This document shows positions 8,848-18,639 of a DNA stretch of 42,624 nt, one piece after another (the stretch's first letter is position 1; every line of letters starts with the position of its first letter). Source of the stretch: Bermanella sp. (GTDB taxonomy: Bacteria; Pseudomonadota; Gammaproteobacteria; Pseudomonadales; Oceanobacteraceae); contig JAPYOO010000012.1 in the NCBI GenBank assembly GCA_029938135.1, forward strand, positions 1 through 42,624, in the 5' to 3' direction. A model generated the notes under the pieces. That model did not search any database and was not told where the DNA came from. It saw nothing but the letters and a program-made list of their open reading frames with translations. The position numbers and the translations under genes are program-made.

Positions 8848-9942
8848 TTACGGTTTAACCACTCGTTGACCCAGGGTTGCGTCAAACTCCATAAATTGGC
8901 CGTCGCGTATGACGCCCAATTTAATGATGTCTCCTGGCATTAGGTCGGCAATTTGGCGCATGGTCGCGGTGCCTTTATCGGCTTCTAGGCCATTAAAGTG
9001 GGTGACAATATCGCCATTTTTAAGGCCTGCCAGCTGTGCTGGGCCATTTTGTGCCACTCCCACTACAACTTGGCCGGTGAGCTGTTCGGGGATGCCAAAT
9101 ACTTGTTTAAGTTGCTCGGTAAGCTCTTGGGTTTCTAATCCCAGCCAGCCACGTACTACCTGACCGTGTTGCAGTAAGTCACTTACCACGGTTAGGGCGT
9201 GTTCAAGAGGGATGGCAAAACCAATGCCTTGATTGATGCCGGATTTAGTATAAATAGCGGTATTAATGCCCACTAATTCTCCGTACGCATTAACCAGAGC
9301 GCCACCTGAGTTACCTGGATTTACCGCCGCATCGGTTTGAATAAAGTCTTCATAGGTACTGATGCCCAGCTCGTTACGGCCAGTGGCACTGACAATCCCC
9401 ATGCTGACGCTTTGGCCCACGCCAAAAGGGTTGCCTATGGCCAGGGTGATATCGCCCACTTGCATATGAGGGTTTTTGGCAAAGGTAATCACCGGTAAAT
9501 CATGCATTTGAATCTTTAACAGGGCGATATCGGTCTCGGGGTCTTTGCCAATGACTTGAGCGTTAACAGTGCGGCCATCTTGTAAGGCCACCAATATTTC
9601 ATCAGCGCCTTCTATAACATGATTATTGGTAACAATAAGCCCATCTGCCCCCAATATAACGCCCGATCCCAAACTGTTTTGAATACGATTTTTAGGAATG
9701 GGGGCGCGCTCAAAAAAGCGTTTAAAAAACGGCTGGTTCATGAGCGGATGGCTGCGTTGGCGAATGGTTTTACTGGTGTAAATATTCACCACCGCAGGAG
9801 CGGCTCGCTCCACGGCGCTTGCATAAGAATAGGGGCCCGTGTTTGACGGGTTAGAGATCTTTTGGGGGATAAAATGCAATATCAGGCTGGCCAAGACTAA
9901 GCCCATTAAAATAGACCAGGATAAAAAACCGGGTTTTTGCAT
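8848..9942 (-). CDS. degS: DegS/AlgW-type periplasmic serine protease
   Basis: 364 residues with an N-terminal membrane anchor (~8-26), a trypsin-like domain and one PDZ domain (~260-350). The catalytic triad is visible as His108 (TNNHV), Asp138 (ETDIALLK) and Ser212 (GNSGGAL). A single PDZ and an uncleaved anchor separate DegS/AlgW from two-PDZ DegP/MucD. The family cleaves the periplasmic part of the anti-sigma factor RseA/MucA when misfolded outer-membrane protein C-termini bind the PDZ, starting the sigma-E/AlgU response. The next gene, divergent, is a NIF3 homologue, an arrangement also seen near algW in pseudomonads (recalled, not checked). Confidence 0.92.
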   Translation of the reverse strand: MQKPGFLSWSILMGLVLASLILHFIPQKISNPSNTGPYSYASAVERAAPAVVNIYTSKTIRQRSHPLMNQPFFKRFFERAPIPKNRIQNSLGSGVILGADGLIVTNNHVIEGADEILVALQDGRTVNAQVIGKDPETDIALLKIQMHDLPVITFAKNPHMQVGDITLAIGNPFGVGQSVSMGIVSATGRNELGISTYEDFIQTDAAVNPGNSGGALVNAYGELVGINTAIYTKSGINQGIGFAIPLEHALTVVSDLLQHGQVVRGWLGLETQELTEQLKQVFGIPEQLTGQVVVGVAQNGPAQLAGLKNGDIVTHFNGLEADKGTATMRQIADLMPGDIIKLGVIRDGQFMEFDATLGQRVVKP

Positions 9943-10093
9943 ATTAATAATTGCCTTTTATGCTAAATCTTTGAGAATACCCCGTAGTTTACTGAAGTGG
10001 TGATGGGATATGAAGCTTAATGCTATCACTATGCGCCATAGCAAACATATTTCAGTCGTTTAAATTACACTGGTTTATTTAATGGTGGTGGAA

Positions 10094-10849
10094 ATGAAAC
10101 TTAACGAATTAGTGACTTATTTAAATGGTCAGCTGCAAATAGGCCAATTCAAAGACTATTGCCCTAATGGCTTGCAAGTGGAAGGTAAAAGCGAGGTAAA
10201 GCGCATAGTGACAGGGGTGACAGCCTGCCAGTCTTTAATTGATGTGGCCATTGAAAAACAAGCCGATGCCATACTGGTACATCATGGTTATTTTTGGAAA
10301 GGGGAAAACGAGGCCATTACTGGCATTAAAAAACAACGTATTCAATCTTTGCTTAAACATGACATTAGCTTGTTGGCGTATCACTTACCGCTTGATAGCC
10401 ACAGTGACTGGGGTAATAACGTGCAATTGGCGCGCGTTTTAGATTTTGATATTAGCGGCCCCATAGATCCAAGCGATGAGCGTGTACCTGGATTTATAGG
10501 GCGTTTAAAGACGCCTATGACCGCCCTTGAGTTAAGCCAGCATATTCAGCTTAAATTGAACCGAGCCCCTATGCATATTGGGGAAGAGGATGATCTAGTG
10601 CAAACCATCGCGTGGTGCACCGGTGGCGCACAATCTTATATGCAGTACGCCATTGATGCCGGCATAGATGCCTTTTTAACCGGTGAAATAAGCGAGCCCA
10701 GTGTGCACAATGCGCGGGAATCGGGTACCCATTTTTATGCCGCTGGCCATCACGCAACCGAGCGTTACGGCGCTAAGGCCTTGGGTGAACACTTGGCAGA
10801 CGAGTTTTCCCTAGAGGTTGAATTTGTAGACATAGATAACCCAGTGTAA
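10094..10849 (+). CDS. NIF3-like dinuclear metal-centre protein (YbgI type)
   Basis: 251 residues from the ATG at 10094. That start has GGTGG at a good distance and gives the family-like N-terminus MKLNELVTYLN; an in-frame ATG four codons upstream is less likely. Motifs include DYCPNGLQVEG, the metal-binding VHHGYFWK and the C-terminal GHHATERYGA, whose His and Glu residues coordinate a two-metal site. The homologous protein forms a toroidal hexamer; function is debated (GTP cyclohydrolase-like). This is the compact form, without the PII-like insertion domain; a stand-alone copy of such a domain is encoded at 22946. The stop codon lies in a tandem 10-mer, TAACCCAGTG, at 10837-10856. Confidence 0.92.
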   Translation: MKLNELVTYLNGQLQIGQFKDYCPNGLQVEGKSEVKRIVTGVTACQSLIDVAIEKQADAILVHHGYFWKGENEAITGIKKQRIQSLLKHDISLLAYHLPLDSHSDWGNNVQLARVLDFDISGPIDPSDERVPGFIGRLKTPMTALELSQHIQLKLNRAPMHIGEEDDLVQTIAWCTGGAQSYMQYAIDAGIDAFLTGEISEPSVHNARESGTHFYAAGHHATERYGAKALGEHLADEFSLEVEFVDIDNPV

Positions 10850-10949
10850 CCCAGTGCAATACGGCTGATCCGCCTCGGCAGTTGACCCTTCCATATATGG
10901 ACTAAGCTTAAGCCCAAGTACCTCATCGAGTGCAAAAGGGGCATTAGGC

Positions 10950-12200
10950 TTGGGTTCACCCTGCAAAAAATTATCTTGTTTATGTTTACTGTGCTGCCTG
11001 ATGTGTTTAAGCGCCTGTCGGTGGCAACCAGACCCCATCAAGATAGGCATTCTTCATTCCTTAACGGGCACCATGGCCATTAGTGAGCAGCCCGTTGTGG
11101 ACGCCACCATAATGGCCATAGATGAAATTAATGCCCGCGGCGGCGTGCTGGGTCGGCCCCTGCAAGCCGTAGTGGTGGATGGCAAGTCAGATTGGCCAAG
11201 CTTTGCGCAGGGGGCCAGACGGCTAATACAAGAGCAAAAGGTGAGTGTCATTTTTGGTTGCTGGACCTCGGCCAGCCGCAAAGAAGTGAAGGTGGTGGTG
11301 GAGCAACTTGATCACTTGTTGTTTTACCCGGTGCAATATGAAGGGTTGGAGCAATCCAACAATATAATCTACACCGGCTCTGCCCCCAATCAGCAAATTG
11401 CGCCAGCAGTAAAGTGGAGTGTAGACAACTTGGGTAAGCGGGTGTTTTTAGCAGCATCCGACTATGTGTTTCCTCGTGCCGCCAATACGCTCATTAAAAA
11501 ACAATTGATTGCCCTAGGTGCCACCTTAGTAGGAGAGTCTTATGTGGTGTTGGGCAGTCATCAACTGGATGAGATGACAGATGCCATCGCCAATAGCCGC
11601 GCAGATGTGGTTCTAAATACCATTAATGGCGATAGCAACCGCACTTTTTTTAAACGCCTTAAAGAAAAAAACATTTCCACTCCGGTGCTCTCGTTTAGTA
11701 TTGCTGAAGATGAATTACAGCATTTTGATATGAACTCTATGCAGGGGCATTACGCCGCCTGGAGTTATTTTCAGAGTATCGACAGCGCGGAAAATAAAAA
11801 ATTTGTAAATAGATTTAAAAGAATGTATGGCCGCCACCGCACCACCAGTGCGTCCATGGAGGCCGCTTATCTAGGGGTGCATTTATGGGCCGTGGCCGCT
11901 GAAAAAGCACAGTCGAGCGAGCCAAGTGTATTAAGAACGGCGTTAAAAGGCCAAGTGTTTAATGCCCCGGAAGGGCAGGTCACTGTGAGCGCGGTGAATA
12001 ATCATTTATTTAAGGCTCTGTACATCGGGAAAATTCAACCCAGCGGCCAGTTTAAGATTGTTTGGAGTGATCCCGAGCCCATTCAACCCATTCCTTTTCC
12101 GTTATATGAAACCCGCTATACTTGGGAAAATTATCTTAATAATTTATATCTTGGCTGGGGTGGTCACTGGGCAAAGGTGAACGACGATGTTGGTTTATAA
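10950..12200 (+). CDS. UrtA-like substrate-binding lipoprotein paired with a histidine kinase
   Basis: 416 residues. A TTG start at 10950 has AGGGG eight to nine bases upstream. The unusually Cys-rich signal peptide ends in the lipobox LSAC with Cys23 as the lipid anchor. The mature part belongs to the type I periplasmic binding fold (Peripla_BP_5), resembling UrtA/FmdD/AmiC: IKIGILHSLTGTMA, DEINARGGVLGRPL and YPVQYEGLEQSNNIIYTGSAP are hallmarks of the urea/amide-binding branch. No permease or ATPase genes follow; the stop codon abuts the ATG of a histidine kinase. It is therefore likely a sensory rather than transport protein, with urea, short amides or a branched amino-acid-like ligand as candidates. 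A palindrome CCATATATGG sits upstream at 10891-10900. Confidence 0.85.
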   Translation: MGSPCKKLSCLCLLCCLMCLSACRWQPDPIKIGILHSLTGTMAISEQPVVDATIMAIDEINARGGVLGRPLQAVVVDGKSDWPSFAQGARRLIQEQKVSVIFGCWTSASRKEVKVVVEQLDHLLFYPVQYEGLEQSNNIIYTGSAPNQQIAPAVKWSVDNLGKRVFLAASDYVFPRAANTLIKKQLIALGATLVGESYVVLGSHQLDEMTDAIANSRADVVLNTINGDSNRTFFKRLKEKNISTPVLSFSIAEDELQHFDMNSMQGHYAAWSYFQSIDSAENKKFVNRFKRMYGRHRTTSASMEAAYLGVHLWAVAAEKAQSSEPSVLRTALKGQVFNAPEGQVTVSAVNNHLFKALYIGKIQPSGQFKIVWSDPEPIQPIPFPLYETRYTWENYLNNLYLGWGGHWAKVNDDVGL

Positions 12201-15200
12201 ATGAGCATTCGATATAAATTAATGCTGGCCTTCCTATTGATGAGCTTTATATCCGTAGGAATTGTGGCATTTATTTCTATTAATAACGCTACCAAGACCA
12301 TCCATCAGGAAGTGGAAAGCGCGTTAAATAATATTGTGGATGATAAGCTGCACAGTATTTACGACTATATAAGCAGCAAGGAAATTGCGGTGGCCACCGC
12401 CGCCGATTTACCTGTGGTGGCCAGCGCCATGAAGGACTTAACCCAAGCATTTATTTATGGCATCAAAAGCTCGCAATACCTGCACAATGATAATAAATAT
12501 CGTAAGGCGTTAAATAGATTACGAGGCCGTTATAACAGCTATGATCTGTTTTTAATTTCTGCGCAGGGCGATATTGTTTTTAGCGTGATACATGAAGATG
12601 ATTTTTCCACTAATTTAATTTCCGGTCCTTATCAGCATAGTCAGTTAGCCAAAGTATATAGCCGTGCCGCCACTTTGTTAGAAACCCATGTGTCGACGTT
12701 TGAACCCTATAGTCCATCACAATGGCGCAGGAAAACCTCAACTATTAAAGACGAACGCCATATCGGTAAGGGCATGGGCAGTGAACAGCACAGTGCTTTT
12801 GTGGCAGCGCCTGTATTTCATGAAGAGCGGTTTCTGGGGGTGCTGGCCATTCAGCTTAATAGTAATGATTATTATCACCTCACGGAAGATTACATCGGTA
12901 TCAAACACAGTGGTGAAGTGGTTATAAGCCAGTTAAAAGATAATCGGGCCATGATTATTGCCCCCTTGCGACATGTACCGGATGCCGCCTTTAATCTGTC
13001 TTTTGAGTTGGGCAGTAAACATGCACTGCCCATTCAATTGTCGGCATCTGGCCAGCGAGGTTCGGGTTTATCTTTGGGGTATGAGGACACAAATATCTTA
13101 GCCGCCTGGCGCTATATTCCAGAGTTAAAATGGGGGGTGGTGGTAAAAATTGATTCCAGTGAAGCCTTTGCATCCGCCGAAAACCTTAAATGGAACTTTA
13201 TCTATGTGGGCGCTGCCATCGCGTTATTTTCCACCGTATTTGCTTTGTTCATTGCCTTTCGTATTTCTCGGCCGTTACTGCTGTTGGCCGAAGCGACTAA
13301 GGGCATTGCACGGGGGGATTATGATCAACGCATAAATATTGAGTCATCTGATGAGATAGGTCACCTAGCTAAATCCTTTAACCAGATGCTGCAGGCTCGT
13401 CAAAGCTATGAACAAACTCTTGAGAAAAAGGAAGCCCAATTAAGGGGCGTTTTTGAATCGGTAGCCGATGGCATTATCACCATCGACGTGCAAGGAAGGG
13501 TACAAAGTTTTAATCCTTCAGCGGCTAAAATGTTTGGTTATTCAGCTCATGAAGTAATAAATAAAGATATCACTATGTTAATGCCAATTTCCTACCGTGA
13601 ACGCCACATAAAAGGATTGCAGGGTTACTTAAGGAGTGGCGAGAAAAAAATTATCGACCGGACGTTGGAAATGGAAGGTTTACGAAAAAATGGCGATATT
13701 TTTAGCTTGGAATTATCCATCCGTGAAATAAAGCTGGATGGTGATCATTATTTCACGGCCAGTGCCCGTGATATTACCGAGCGCAAACAGACCGAACAAT
13801 CCCTGGCCGAAAGCGCCAAGCAGCTTGAGCTGGTGATAGAGAATACCGGCGTGGGTATTTGGGATTGGCAGGTGCAGGCAGATGAGATCATTTTCAATGA
13901 ACGTTGGGCTCAAATTGTAGGTTATACCTTGGCCGAAATTGAACCCATTAAAAATGAAATATGGCAGTCTCTTACCCACCCTGATGATTTTATAGAATCC
14001 ACAAAATTACTTAAGCAACATTGGCGTAAAGAAAGCAAAACGTATACGGCAGAGGCCCGCATGCGACATAAAAAAGGCCACTATGTTTGGATAATGGACA
14101 CCGGCCGGGTGGTGGAGTGGCAATCGGATGGCAAACCCAAGCGCATGATTGGCACCCACATTGACATCAGCAAACGAAAAAAATCTGAGGCACAGATCAT
14201 TGAAGCCAAAGAAATTGCCGAACAGGCAGTGCACGCAAAAAGTGAATTTTTGGCCAGCATGAGTCATGAAATTCGTACCCCTATGAACGGTGTCTTGGGC
14301 ATGTTGGGTTTGTTGCTAAATACTAAATTAACCTCCGAGCAATTGCATCAAGCTAAGATTGCCCAGGGCAGTGCCAAATCTTTATTGACGTTAATAAACG
14401 ATATCCTAGATTTCTCCAAAGTGGACGCAGGAAAACTGGAGCTGGAATACCTAGACTTTAATTTACGCGAGATGTTAGGTGAATTTGCCGAAGCCATGGG
14501 GCATCAGGCGCAAGGGAAAAACCTAGAGCTGATACTGGACACCACTCATATTTATGAGTCCACCGTTAAAGGAGACCCTGGGCGCTTACGGCAGATACTT
14601 ACTAATATTGTCAGCAACGCCATTAAGTTTACCCAGCAAGGGGAGGTTCTGATTCAAATTCGCCTTGATTCATTTAGTGATGATCAATGGCGGCTCAATT
14701 GCAGTGTTCGCGATACCGGCATCGGCATTGCCCCTGACAAAATTTCCAAATTATTTGAATCCTTTAGCCAGGTGGATGCCTCCACCACGCGGGAGTATGG
14801 CGGCACTGGATTGGGGTTGGCCATAGTGAAAAGATTGTGTGAGCTGATGCAAGGGGATATTCAGGTAAGCAGTAAACCCGGACAAGGCAGTTGTTTTACC
14901 CTGAATGTGTTGCTGCAAAAAAGTCATCAATCCCAAAGTGTTTTGCCTCAACTAGATGTGTCAAAGCTGAATTTATTGATAGTGGATGATAATCAAACTA
15001 ACCGGGAAGTGTTAAGGGGGCAGTTGGAGCATTGGGGCGCGAAGGTGAGCGAGGCGGCCAGTGGTCAGCAGGCTCTTGATATTTGCCGGCAGCGTCTGCA
15101 AAACAATCATGAAAGCTTGTTTGATATTGCTTTTCTGGATTTTCAGATGCCCGGCATGGACGGCGCCGAATTGGCAAGCAAGTTCAAAGAAAATGCTAAC

Positions 15201-15851
15201 TTTAAAGGGATGAAACTGATCATGATGACGTCCATGGGAAAAATGGGAGACGAACACTATTTTTCCCAGTTGGGTTTTAGCGCCTATTTTCCCAAGCCTG
15301 CCACCACCACCGATCTATTTGAGGCCTTGGCTGTAGTGGCGGAGGGCAAGGATGCACTTAAGCAAGCAAGCCCATTAGTGACCCATGGTTATTTGCAAAC
15401 CCTGCAGCACCCACAACAAGAGCAGGCTCAACAGGCGGCTAAAAGCGCCCTGCACCATGCTCGTATCCTATTGGTAGAAGATAACCAAATTAATCAGATG
15501 GTGGCCGAAGGGATTTTAGAAGGCAGTGACCTGCAGGTTGATATCGCCGCTAATGGTTTGGAAGCCATTCACAGTTTACAACAAGCCCCCAAAGAGAGCC
15601 CCTACGATTTAGTATTAATGGATTGCCAAATGCCGGAAATGGATGGTTATGAAGCTACTCGTCAAATTCGACAGGGGGTTGCTCTTGAGCACAATGCCAA
15701 AATTCCCATTATTGCCATGACCGCCAACGCCATGGCTGGGGATCGCGACAAGTGCCTGGCGGCCGGTATGGATGACTATTTGTCAAAACCCATCAGTGCC
15801 AAGCTGTTGCTGGCCAAATTACAGGAATGGCTAGTACAAGGGTCACGCTAA
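12201..15851 (+). CDS. membrane hybrid sensor histidine kinase, cache-like sensor, HAMP, two PAS, two receivers
   Basis: 1216 residues. Order: transmembrane segment ~8-27; large periplasmic sensor ~28-330, with features of a double-Cache fold (for example YDLFLISAQGDIVFSV and WGVVVKID); transmembrane segment ~333-354; HAMP ~355-402; PAS ~410-530 and ~540-660; HisKA with His689 (SHEIRTP); HATPase with DTGIGIA and GGTGLGLA; receivers with Asp980 (FLDFQMPGMDG) and Asp1141 (MDCQMPEMDG). No Hpt domain. The ATG follows the stop of the binding-protein gene with no gap, so translation is probably coupled and the lipoprotein probably presents ligand to this sensor. It is convergent with the chelatase gene; the two stop codons overlap, leaving no room for a terminator. 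Confidence 0.92.
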   Translation: MSIRYKLMLAFLLMSFISVGIVAFISINNATKTIHQEVESALNNIVDDKLHSIYDYISSKEIAVATAADLPVVASAMKDLTQAFIYGIKSSQYLHNDNKYRKALNRLRGRYNSYDLFLISAQGDIVFSVIHEDDFSTNLISGPYQHSQLAKVYSRAATLLETHVSTFEPYSPSQWRRKTSTIKDERHIGKGMGSEQHSAFVAAPVFHEERFLGVLAIQLNSNDYYHLTEDYIGIKHSGEVVISQLKDNRAMIIAPLRHVPDAAFNLSFELGSKHALPIQLSASGQRGSGLSLGYEDTNILAAWRYIPELKWGVVVKIDSSEAFASAENLKWNFIYVGAAIALFSTVFALFIAFRISRPLLLLAEATKGIARGDYDQRINIESSDEIGHLAKSFNQMLQARQSYEQTLEKKEAQLRGVFESVADGIITIDVQGRVQSFNPSAAKMFGYSAHEVINKDITMLMPISYRERHIKGLQGYLRSGEKKIIDRTLEMEGLRKNGDIFSLELSIREIKLDGDHYFTASARDITERKQTEQSLAESAKQLELVIENTGVGIWDWQVQADEIIFNERWAQIVGYTLAEIEPIKNEIWQSLTHPDDFIESTKLLKQHWRKESKTYTAEARMRHKKGHYVWIMDTGRVVEWQSDGKPKRMIGTHIDISKRKKSEAQIIEAKEIAEQAVHAKSEFLASMSHEIRTPMNGVLGMLGLLLNTKLTSEQLHQAKIAQGSAKSLLTLINDILDFSKVDAGKLELEYLDFNLREMLGEFAEAMGHQAQGKNLELILDTTHIYESTVKGDPGRLRQILTNIVSNAIKFTQQGEVLIQIRLDSFSDDQWRLNCSVRDTGIGIAPDKISKLFESFSQVDASTTREYGGTGLGLAIVKRLCELMQGDIQVSSKPGQGSCFTLNVLLQKSHQSQSVLPQLDVSKLNLLIVDDNQTNREVLRGQLEHWGAKVSEAASGQQALDICRQRLQNNHESLFDIAFLDFQMPGMDGAELASKFKENANFKGMKLIMMTSMGKMGDEHYFSQLGFSAYFPKPATTTDLFEALAVVAEGKDALKQASPLVTHGYLQTLQHPQQEQAQQAAKSALHHARILLVEDNQINQMVAEGILEGSDLQVDIAANGLEAIHSLQQAPKESPYDLVLMDCQMPEMDGYEATRQIRQGVALEHNAKIPIIAMTANAMAGDRDKCLAAGMDDYLSKPISAKLLLAKLQEWLVQGSR

Positions 15852-16213
15852 TCGCTCTCCGTTACGTACTCCAATATCCAATTGGGCATCTGTTGAGCAG
15901 AACCAAAGTGTTCCAGCAGTTTAAAACACACACTGGGGTGGTCCTGCTGGGCCTGGTTTAACAGTTTGGGTAAATCTTGCGCCACATGAAAACCCTGGGC
16001 TAAAAAATAGGGCATTAATACGATGTGATCGCAGCCCAAGGCCACCAGTTCATGGAGGCTGGTGGCCGGTTTAGGATCCGCTAATTCCAGAAAGCAATGG
16101 CGTACATGGCTGAAGTCGGCAGATTGCTGTGCAATGTTATTGCTTAATTGGGCAATTTCTGTGGTGGAGCTGGCCTTGCGGCTGCCATGAACAATTAATA
16201 ACAGGGCTTTCAT
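15848..16213 (-). CDS. CbiX/SirB-type chelatase family protein
   Basis: 121 residues, the length of the short single-domain CbiX/SirB group. The N-terminus LLLIVHGSRK carries the conserved His of the chelatase active site, and MPYFLAQGFHVAQDLP carries a second conserved His region. Such proteins insert cobalt, nickel or ferrous iron into sirohydrochlorin or related tetrapyrroles in the cytoplasm. Metal and product are not determined by sequence. It is divergent from mksF and convergent with the kinase, so it is probably transcribed alone. A Fur-like palindrome lies upstream. Confidence 0.85.
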   Translation of the reverse strand: MKALLLIVHGSRKASSTTEIAQLSNNIAQQSADFSHVRHCFLELADPKPATSLHELVALGCDHIVLMPYFLAQGFHVAQDLPKLLNQAQQDHPSVCFKLLEHFGSAQQMPNWILEYVTESD

Positions 16214-16258
16214 GCAGAGGTTTTACTCATGAGAGGGCGTGCTGATATAGCAGCGCCT

Positions 16259-16271
16259 AATGACAATCATT
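16259..16271. promoter_or_regulatory. palindrome AATGA-CAA-TCATT, possible Fur-like operator
   Basis: Perfect 5-bp inverted repeat with a 3-base spacer, resembling part of the gammaproteobacterial Fur box (GATAATGATAATCATTATC). It sits about 45 bases upstream of the chelatase start on the minus strand. Iron control of a sirohydrochlorin chelatase would make sense, but the match is only partial. Confidence 0.3.
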
Positions 16272-16413
16272 TTACCTTTTTGCATGCTCTTAGGCTAATT
16301 ATCCCAGCCGTGATCAGATTCCCTTATATTACAGAGGCATAGGCCGTTCCGGTGAGCCACTAATTCAGGTAAAGTGGTGGGCTTTATTTTGTCACATTGG
16401 TATCACTAATTGT

Positions 16414-17913
16414 ATGTTTTTTGAACAAGGCCGCAGTCAGTTTTTTCGCCCACTCACCAGCAAGTATCGCGAGCAAATGGTGGAGTGTTTGCGTGAGCTG
16501 TATAAACAGCTTTTCTCTAGCTCCCATGCGGGAAGTAGTGAGTATGGTCAGGCCTTAAGCCGCGAGGCCGTAATTAACATTTTTAGTGAAGCTTTAGTGC
16601 GTGCTCCGGTTATTCAAGCGGAAGACGAAGAAGACGAAAGCCGCTTTAAAAGTCACCGAGAGCTGGCGGGTTTCATTCTTAATAATATGATTGAACACGG
16701 TTGGATGGAAAAGCAGGTAGACGAAGCCACGTTGCAATCCAGTTTTAACTTCACCCGCTGGGGGCGCCAATTTGTTGAGCCCTTCATGGAAGGCTACGGA
16801 GCGGTACAAGTAGCCCGTCATCGTAATACACGTAATGTACGTAATGCGCTTGAAAGCTTTTTAGAGCACGGCGAAGTATATGATTTATTAGATGCCTTTG
16901 AATTTAGTGAGCGCATCATCAGTGACTTCACCGATGTGATCAGTGAACTGGATGAGCGTAAACGGGATTTAGTACGTGAAATCGACGGTCAAATGTTGGC
17001 ACAAAAAGCCAGTGAGCAATTCTTTGATTTTATGGAAAAACGTTTCCAACCTGATTTGTCGGTACGTTTGTCAGCCGATAACGTTGAAAAATACCGCAGT
17101 CAAATTAGCGAAATTATCCAGCAGATTCGTCTAGCCCCTAATGATTTTAAAGCACGTGCCGAAAAACGCCTGCGTGAATTATTGCCAGAGCAAGTTCAAG
17201 GCAACGCATCATTATTGTGGTCAGTGTTAGATGATATCGAACACAGATTAAAAAGTGCCTGTGAACATATTTTGCCATTGGTGCGTAAAGCACTGCAAAA
17301 CTTCACTAAGCGAGCCGATATTATTATTCGCCAAATGAGTTATTTGGCCAGCCAAAAAAATAATGATGTTGTGGCGGTGTGCAAGCAATTATCGGGTTTG
17401 TCTGTGGATGAACAAAATGAACAATTGGCACGGGTTTCCATGTTAATGGCCGTGCCTAAGTTAGGATTTATTGACCCTAACCAAGTACGCCTGCAAGCCC
17501 CTCGCCGACAAACCGTGATTGATAACGTGGTGGATGAAGGCCTAGAAAGCGTAGATCAAAGCAGCCGACGTGAACTGTATGTGCAGCAAGCCTTAGATCA
17601 AGCATTTTTTGTGAACAATAATCAAGTGCGTAATTTTATGGTAGAGCAATTTATGATGCGCGATGAAATTCGCAGCAGCGAATTGCCTATTAACAACGCC
17701 AATGACTTATTGTCAGTGGCGCATGTGGTGAGTGTGGGTGCGTTAGATAACTTATCAAGTGACTACCACTTTGAATTGAAGTGGGTAGAGGAAGTGTCCA
17801 GTGAATACTTTGAGAAAAAAGATGTATTTAGTATTCGTTTAATGAGAAATGAAAGCTCAAATGACACTTCAAATGAACCAGCCGTAACGACTGCAACGCA
17901 GCCTGCAGCCTAA
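16414..17913 (+). CDS. mksF: MksF/JetA-like kleisin subunit of an MksBEF condensin
   Basis: 499 residues, opening [20 protein letters not shown] as in MksF/JetA proteins. It is mostly helical, consistent with a MukF-type kleisin that bridges the SMC heads; a conserved [18 protein letters not shown] helix lies in the middle. Order mksF-mksE-mksB matches pseudomonad operons. It acts with MksE and MksB in chromosome organisation. The ribosome site before the ATG at 16414 is weak but no better start gives the family N-terminus. The Wadjet homologue JetA belongs to an anti-plasmid system; the nuclease partner is missing here. Confidence 0.85.
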   Translation: MFFEQGRSQFFRPLTSKYREQMVECLRELYKQLFSSSHAGSSEYGQALSREAVINIFSEALVRAPVIQAEDEEDESRFKSHRELAGFILNNMIEHGWMEKQVDEATLQSSFNFTRWGRQFVEPFMEGYGAVQVARHRNTRNVRNALESFLEHGEVYDLLDAFEFSERIISDFTDVISELDERKRDLVREIDGQMLAQKASEQFFDFMEKRFQPDLSVRLSADNVEKYRSQISEIIQQIRLAPNDFKARAEKRLRELLPEQVQGNASLLWSVLDDIEHRLKSACEHILPLVRKALQNFTKRADIIIRQMSYLASQKNNDVVAVCKQLSGLSVDEQNEQLARVSMLMAVPKLGFIDPNQVRLQAPRRQTVIDNVVDEGLESVDQSSRRELYVQQALDQAFFVNNNQVRNFMVEQFMMRDEIRSSELPINNANDLLSVAHVVSVGALDNLSSDYHFELKWVEEVSSEYFEKKDVFSIRLMRNESSNDTSNEPAVTTATQPAA

Positions 17914-17933
17914 TATCAGAAACTGGAAAAAAT

Positions 17934-18635
17934 ATGTTAAATAAAATAGAACAGCTTCTGGAAAAAGAAGGTTTACAGTTAAAAGACTTTACTGAATTAA
18001 CCATTCGTTTAATGGATTACGGCGTTATTTGCCGTGACGAATCTCAAGTAGAGCAAGTTTTGTATGATAGATACTTACGTATAGAGTCGCTAATACAGGA
18101 TTATGTGTCGTTAATGGGTATTCGTATTCAGCATGATCGCCGCTTTCAATTTGCACGCTGTTTTCCACCGGGCGCGCAAATTCCAGGTATGGAAGATGAC
18201 GACCAGCCCTTCAATGGCGGTTTGCGTGTGCGCTTAAATCAAAATGAAGTGGCGGTAGTTTTGGTATTAAGAAGCCAATACGACAAAGCATTGCGTGAAG
18301 GGCAGGTAGATGAACAGGGTTGTGTTTTAGTCTCACTCGAATCCTTAAGCATAGCGCTTAAAAATTTACTAAGCCGAAGCTTGCCTGAACAATTAACGGA
18401 GCGTAAAAATTTATTTCGCCGTTTACGTCAACTGCGCTTAATTCAATTGGCCAATGAAGATGTGTTAGACAGCAGCGAGTTTTGGTTAAAAGTGCGTCCC
18501 ATGATCATGAGCTACGTAAGTGATGATGTATTAAGTGGCCTTTTACAAGACGGTGAAAAATCAAGCGAGGCAGAAGCTGCTGCACTCACGCAAGAACCTG
18601 AAACAGCAGAATTAAATACACAGAAGGAGGGCTAA
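17934..18635 (+). CDS. mksE: MksE/JetB-like condensin subunit (DUF4194 family)
   Basis: 233 residues, 20 bases after mksF and four bases before mksB. It has the compact winged-helix-type composition of MksE/JetB (DUF4194), with motifs such as [20 protein letters not shown] and [19 protein letters not shown]. MksE binds the kleisin MksF and stabilises the closed SMC ring. The last ~25 residues are Glu/Ala-rich and probably disordered. The position within the operon strongly supports the call. Confidence 0.85.
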   Translation: MLNKIEQLLEKEGLQLKDFTELTIRLMDYGVICRDESQVEQVLYDRYLRIESLIQDYVSLMGIRIQHDRRFQFARCFPPGAQIPGMEDDDQPFNGGLRVRLNQNEVAVVLVLRSQYDKALREGQVDEQGCVLVSLESLSIALKNLLSRSLPEQLTERKNLFRRLRQLRLIQLANEDVLDSSEFWLKVRPMIMSYVSDDVLSGLLQDGEKSSEAEAAALTQEPETAELNTQKEG

Positions 18636-18639
18636 CCCA

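Noticed and set aside
10837-10856. Tandem TAACCCAGTG at the NIF3 stop codon as a regulatory repeat
   Set aside because: Two copies of a 10-mer only; most simply a slippage duplication, with no link to a promoter element.
12201-15851. Chemoreceptor or diguanylate cyclase output in the second kinase
   Set aside because: No MCP signalling or GGDEF motif; the C-terminal half is HisKA-HATPase-REC-REC throughout.
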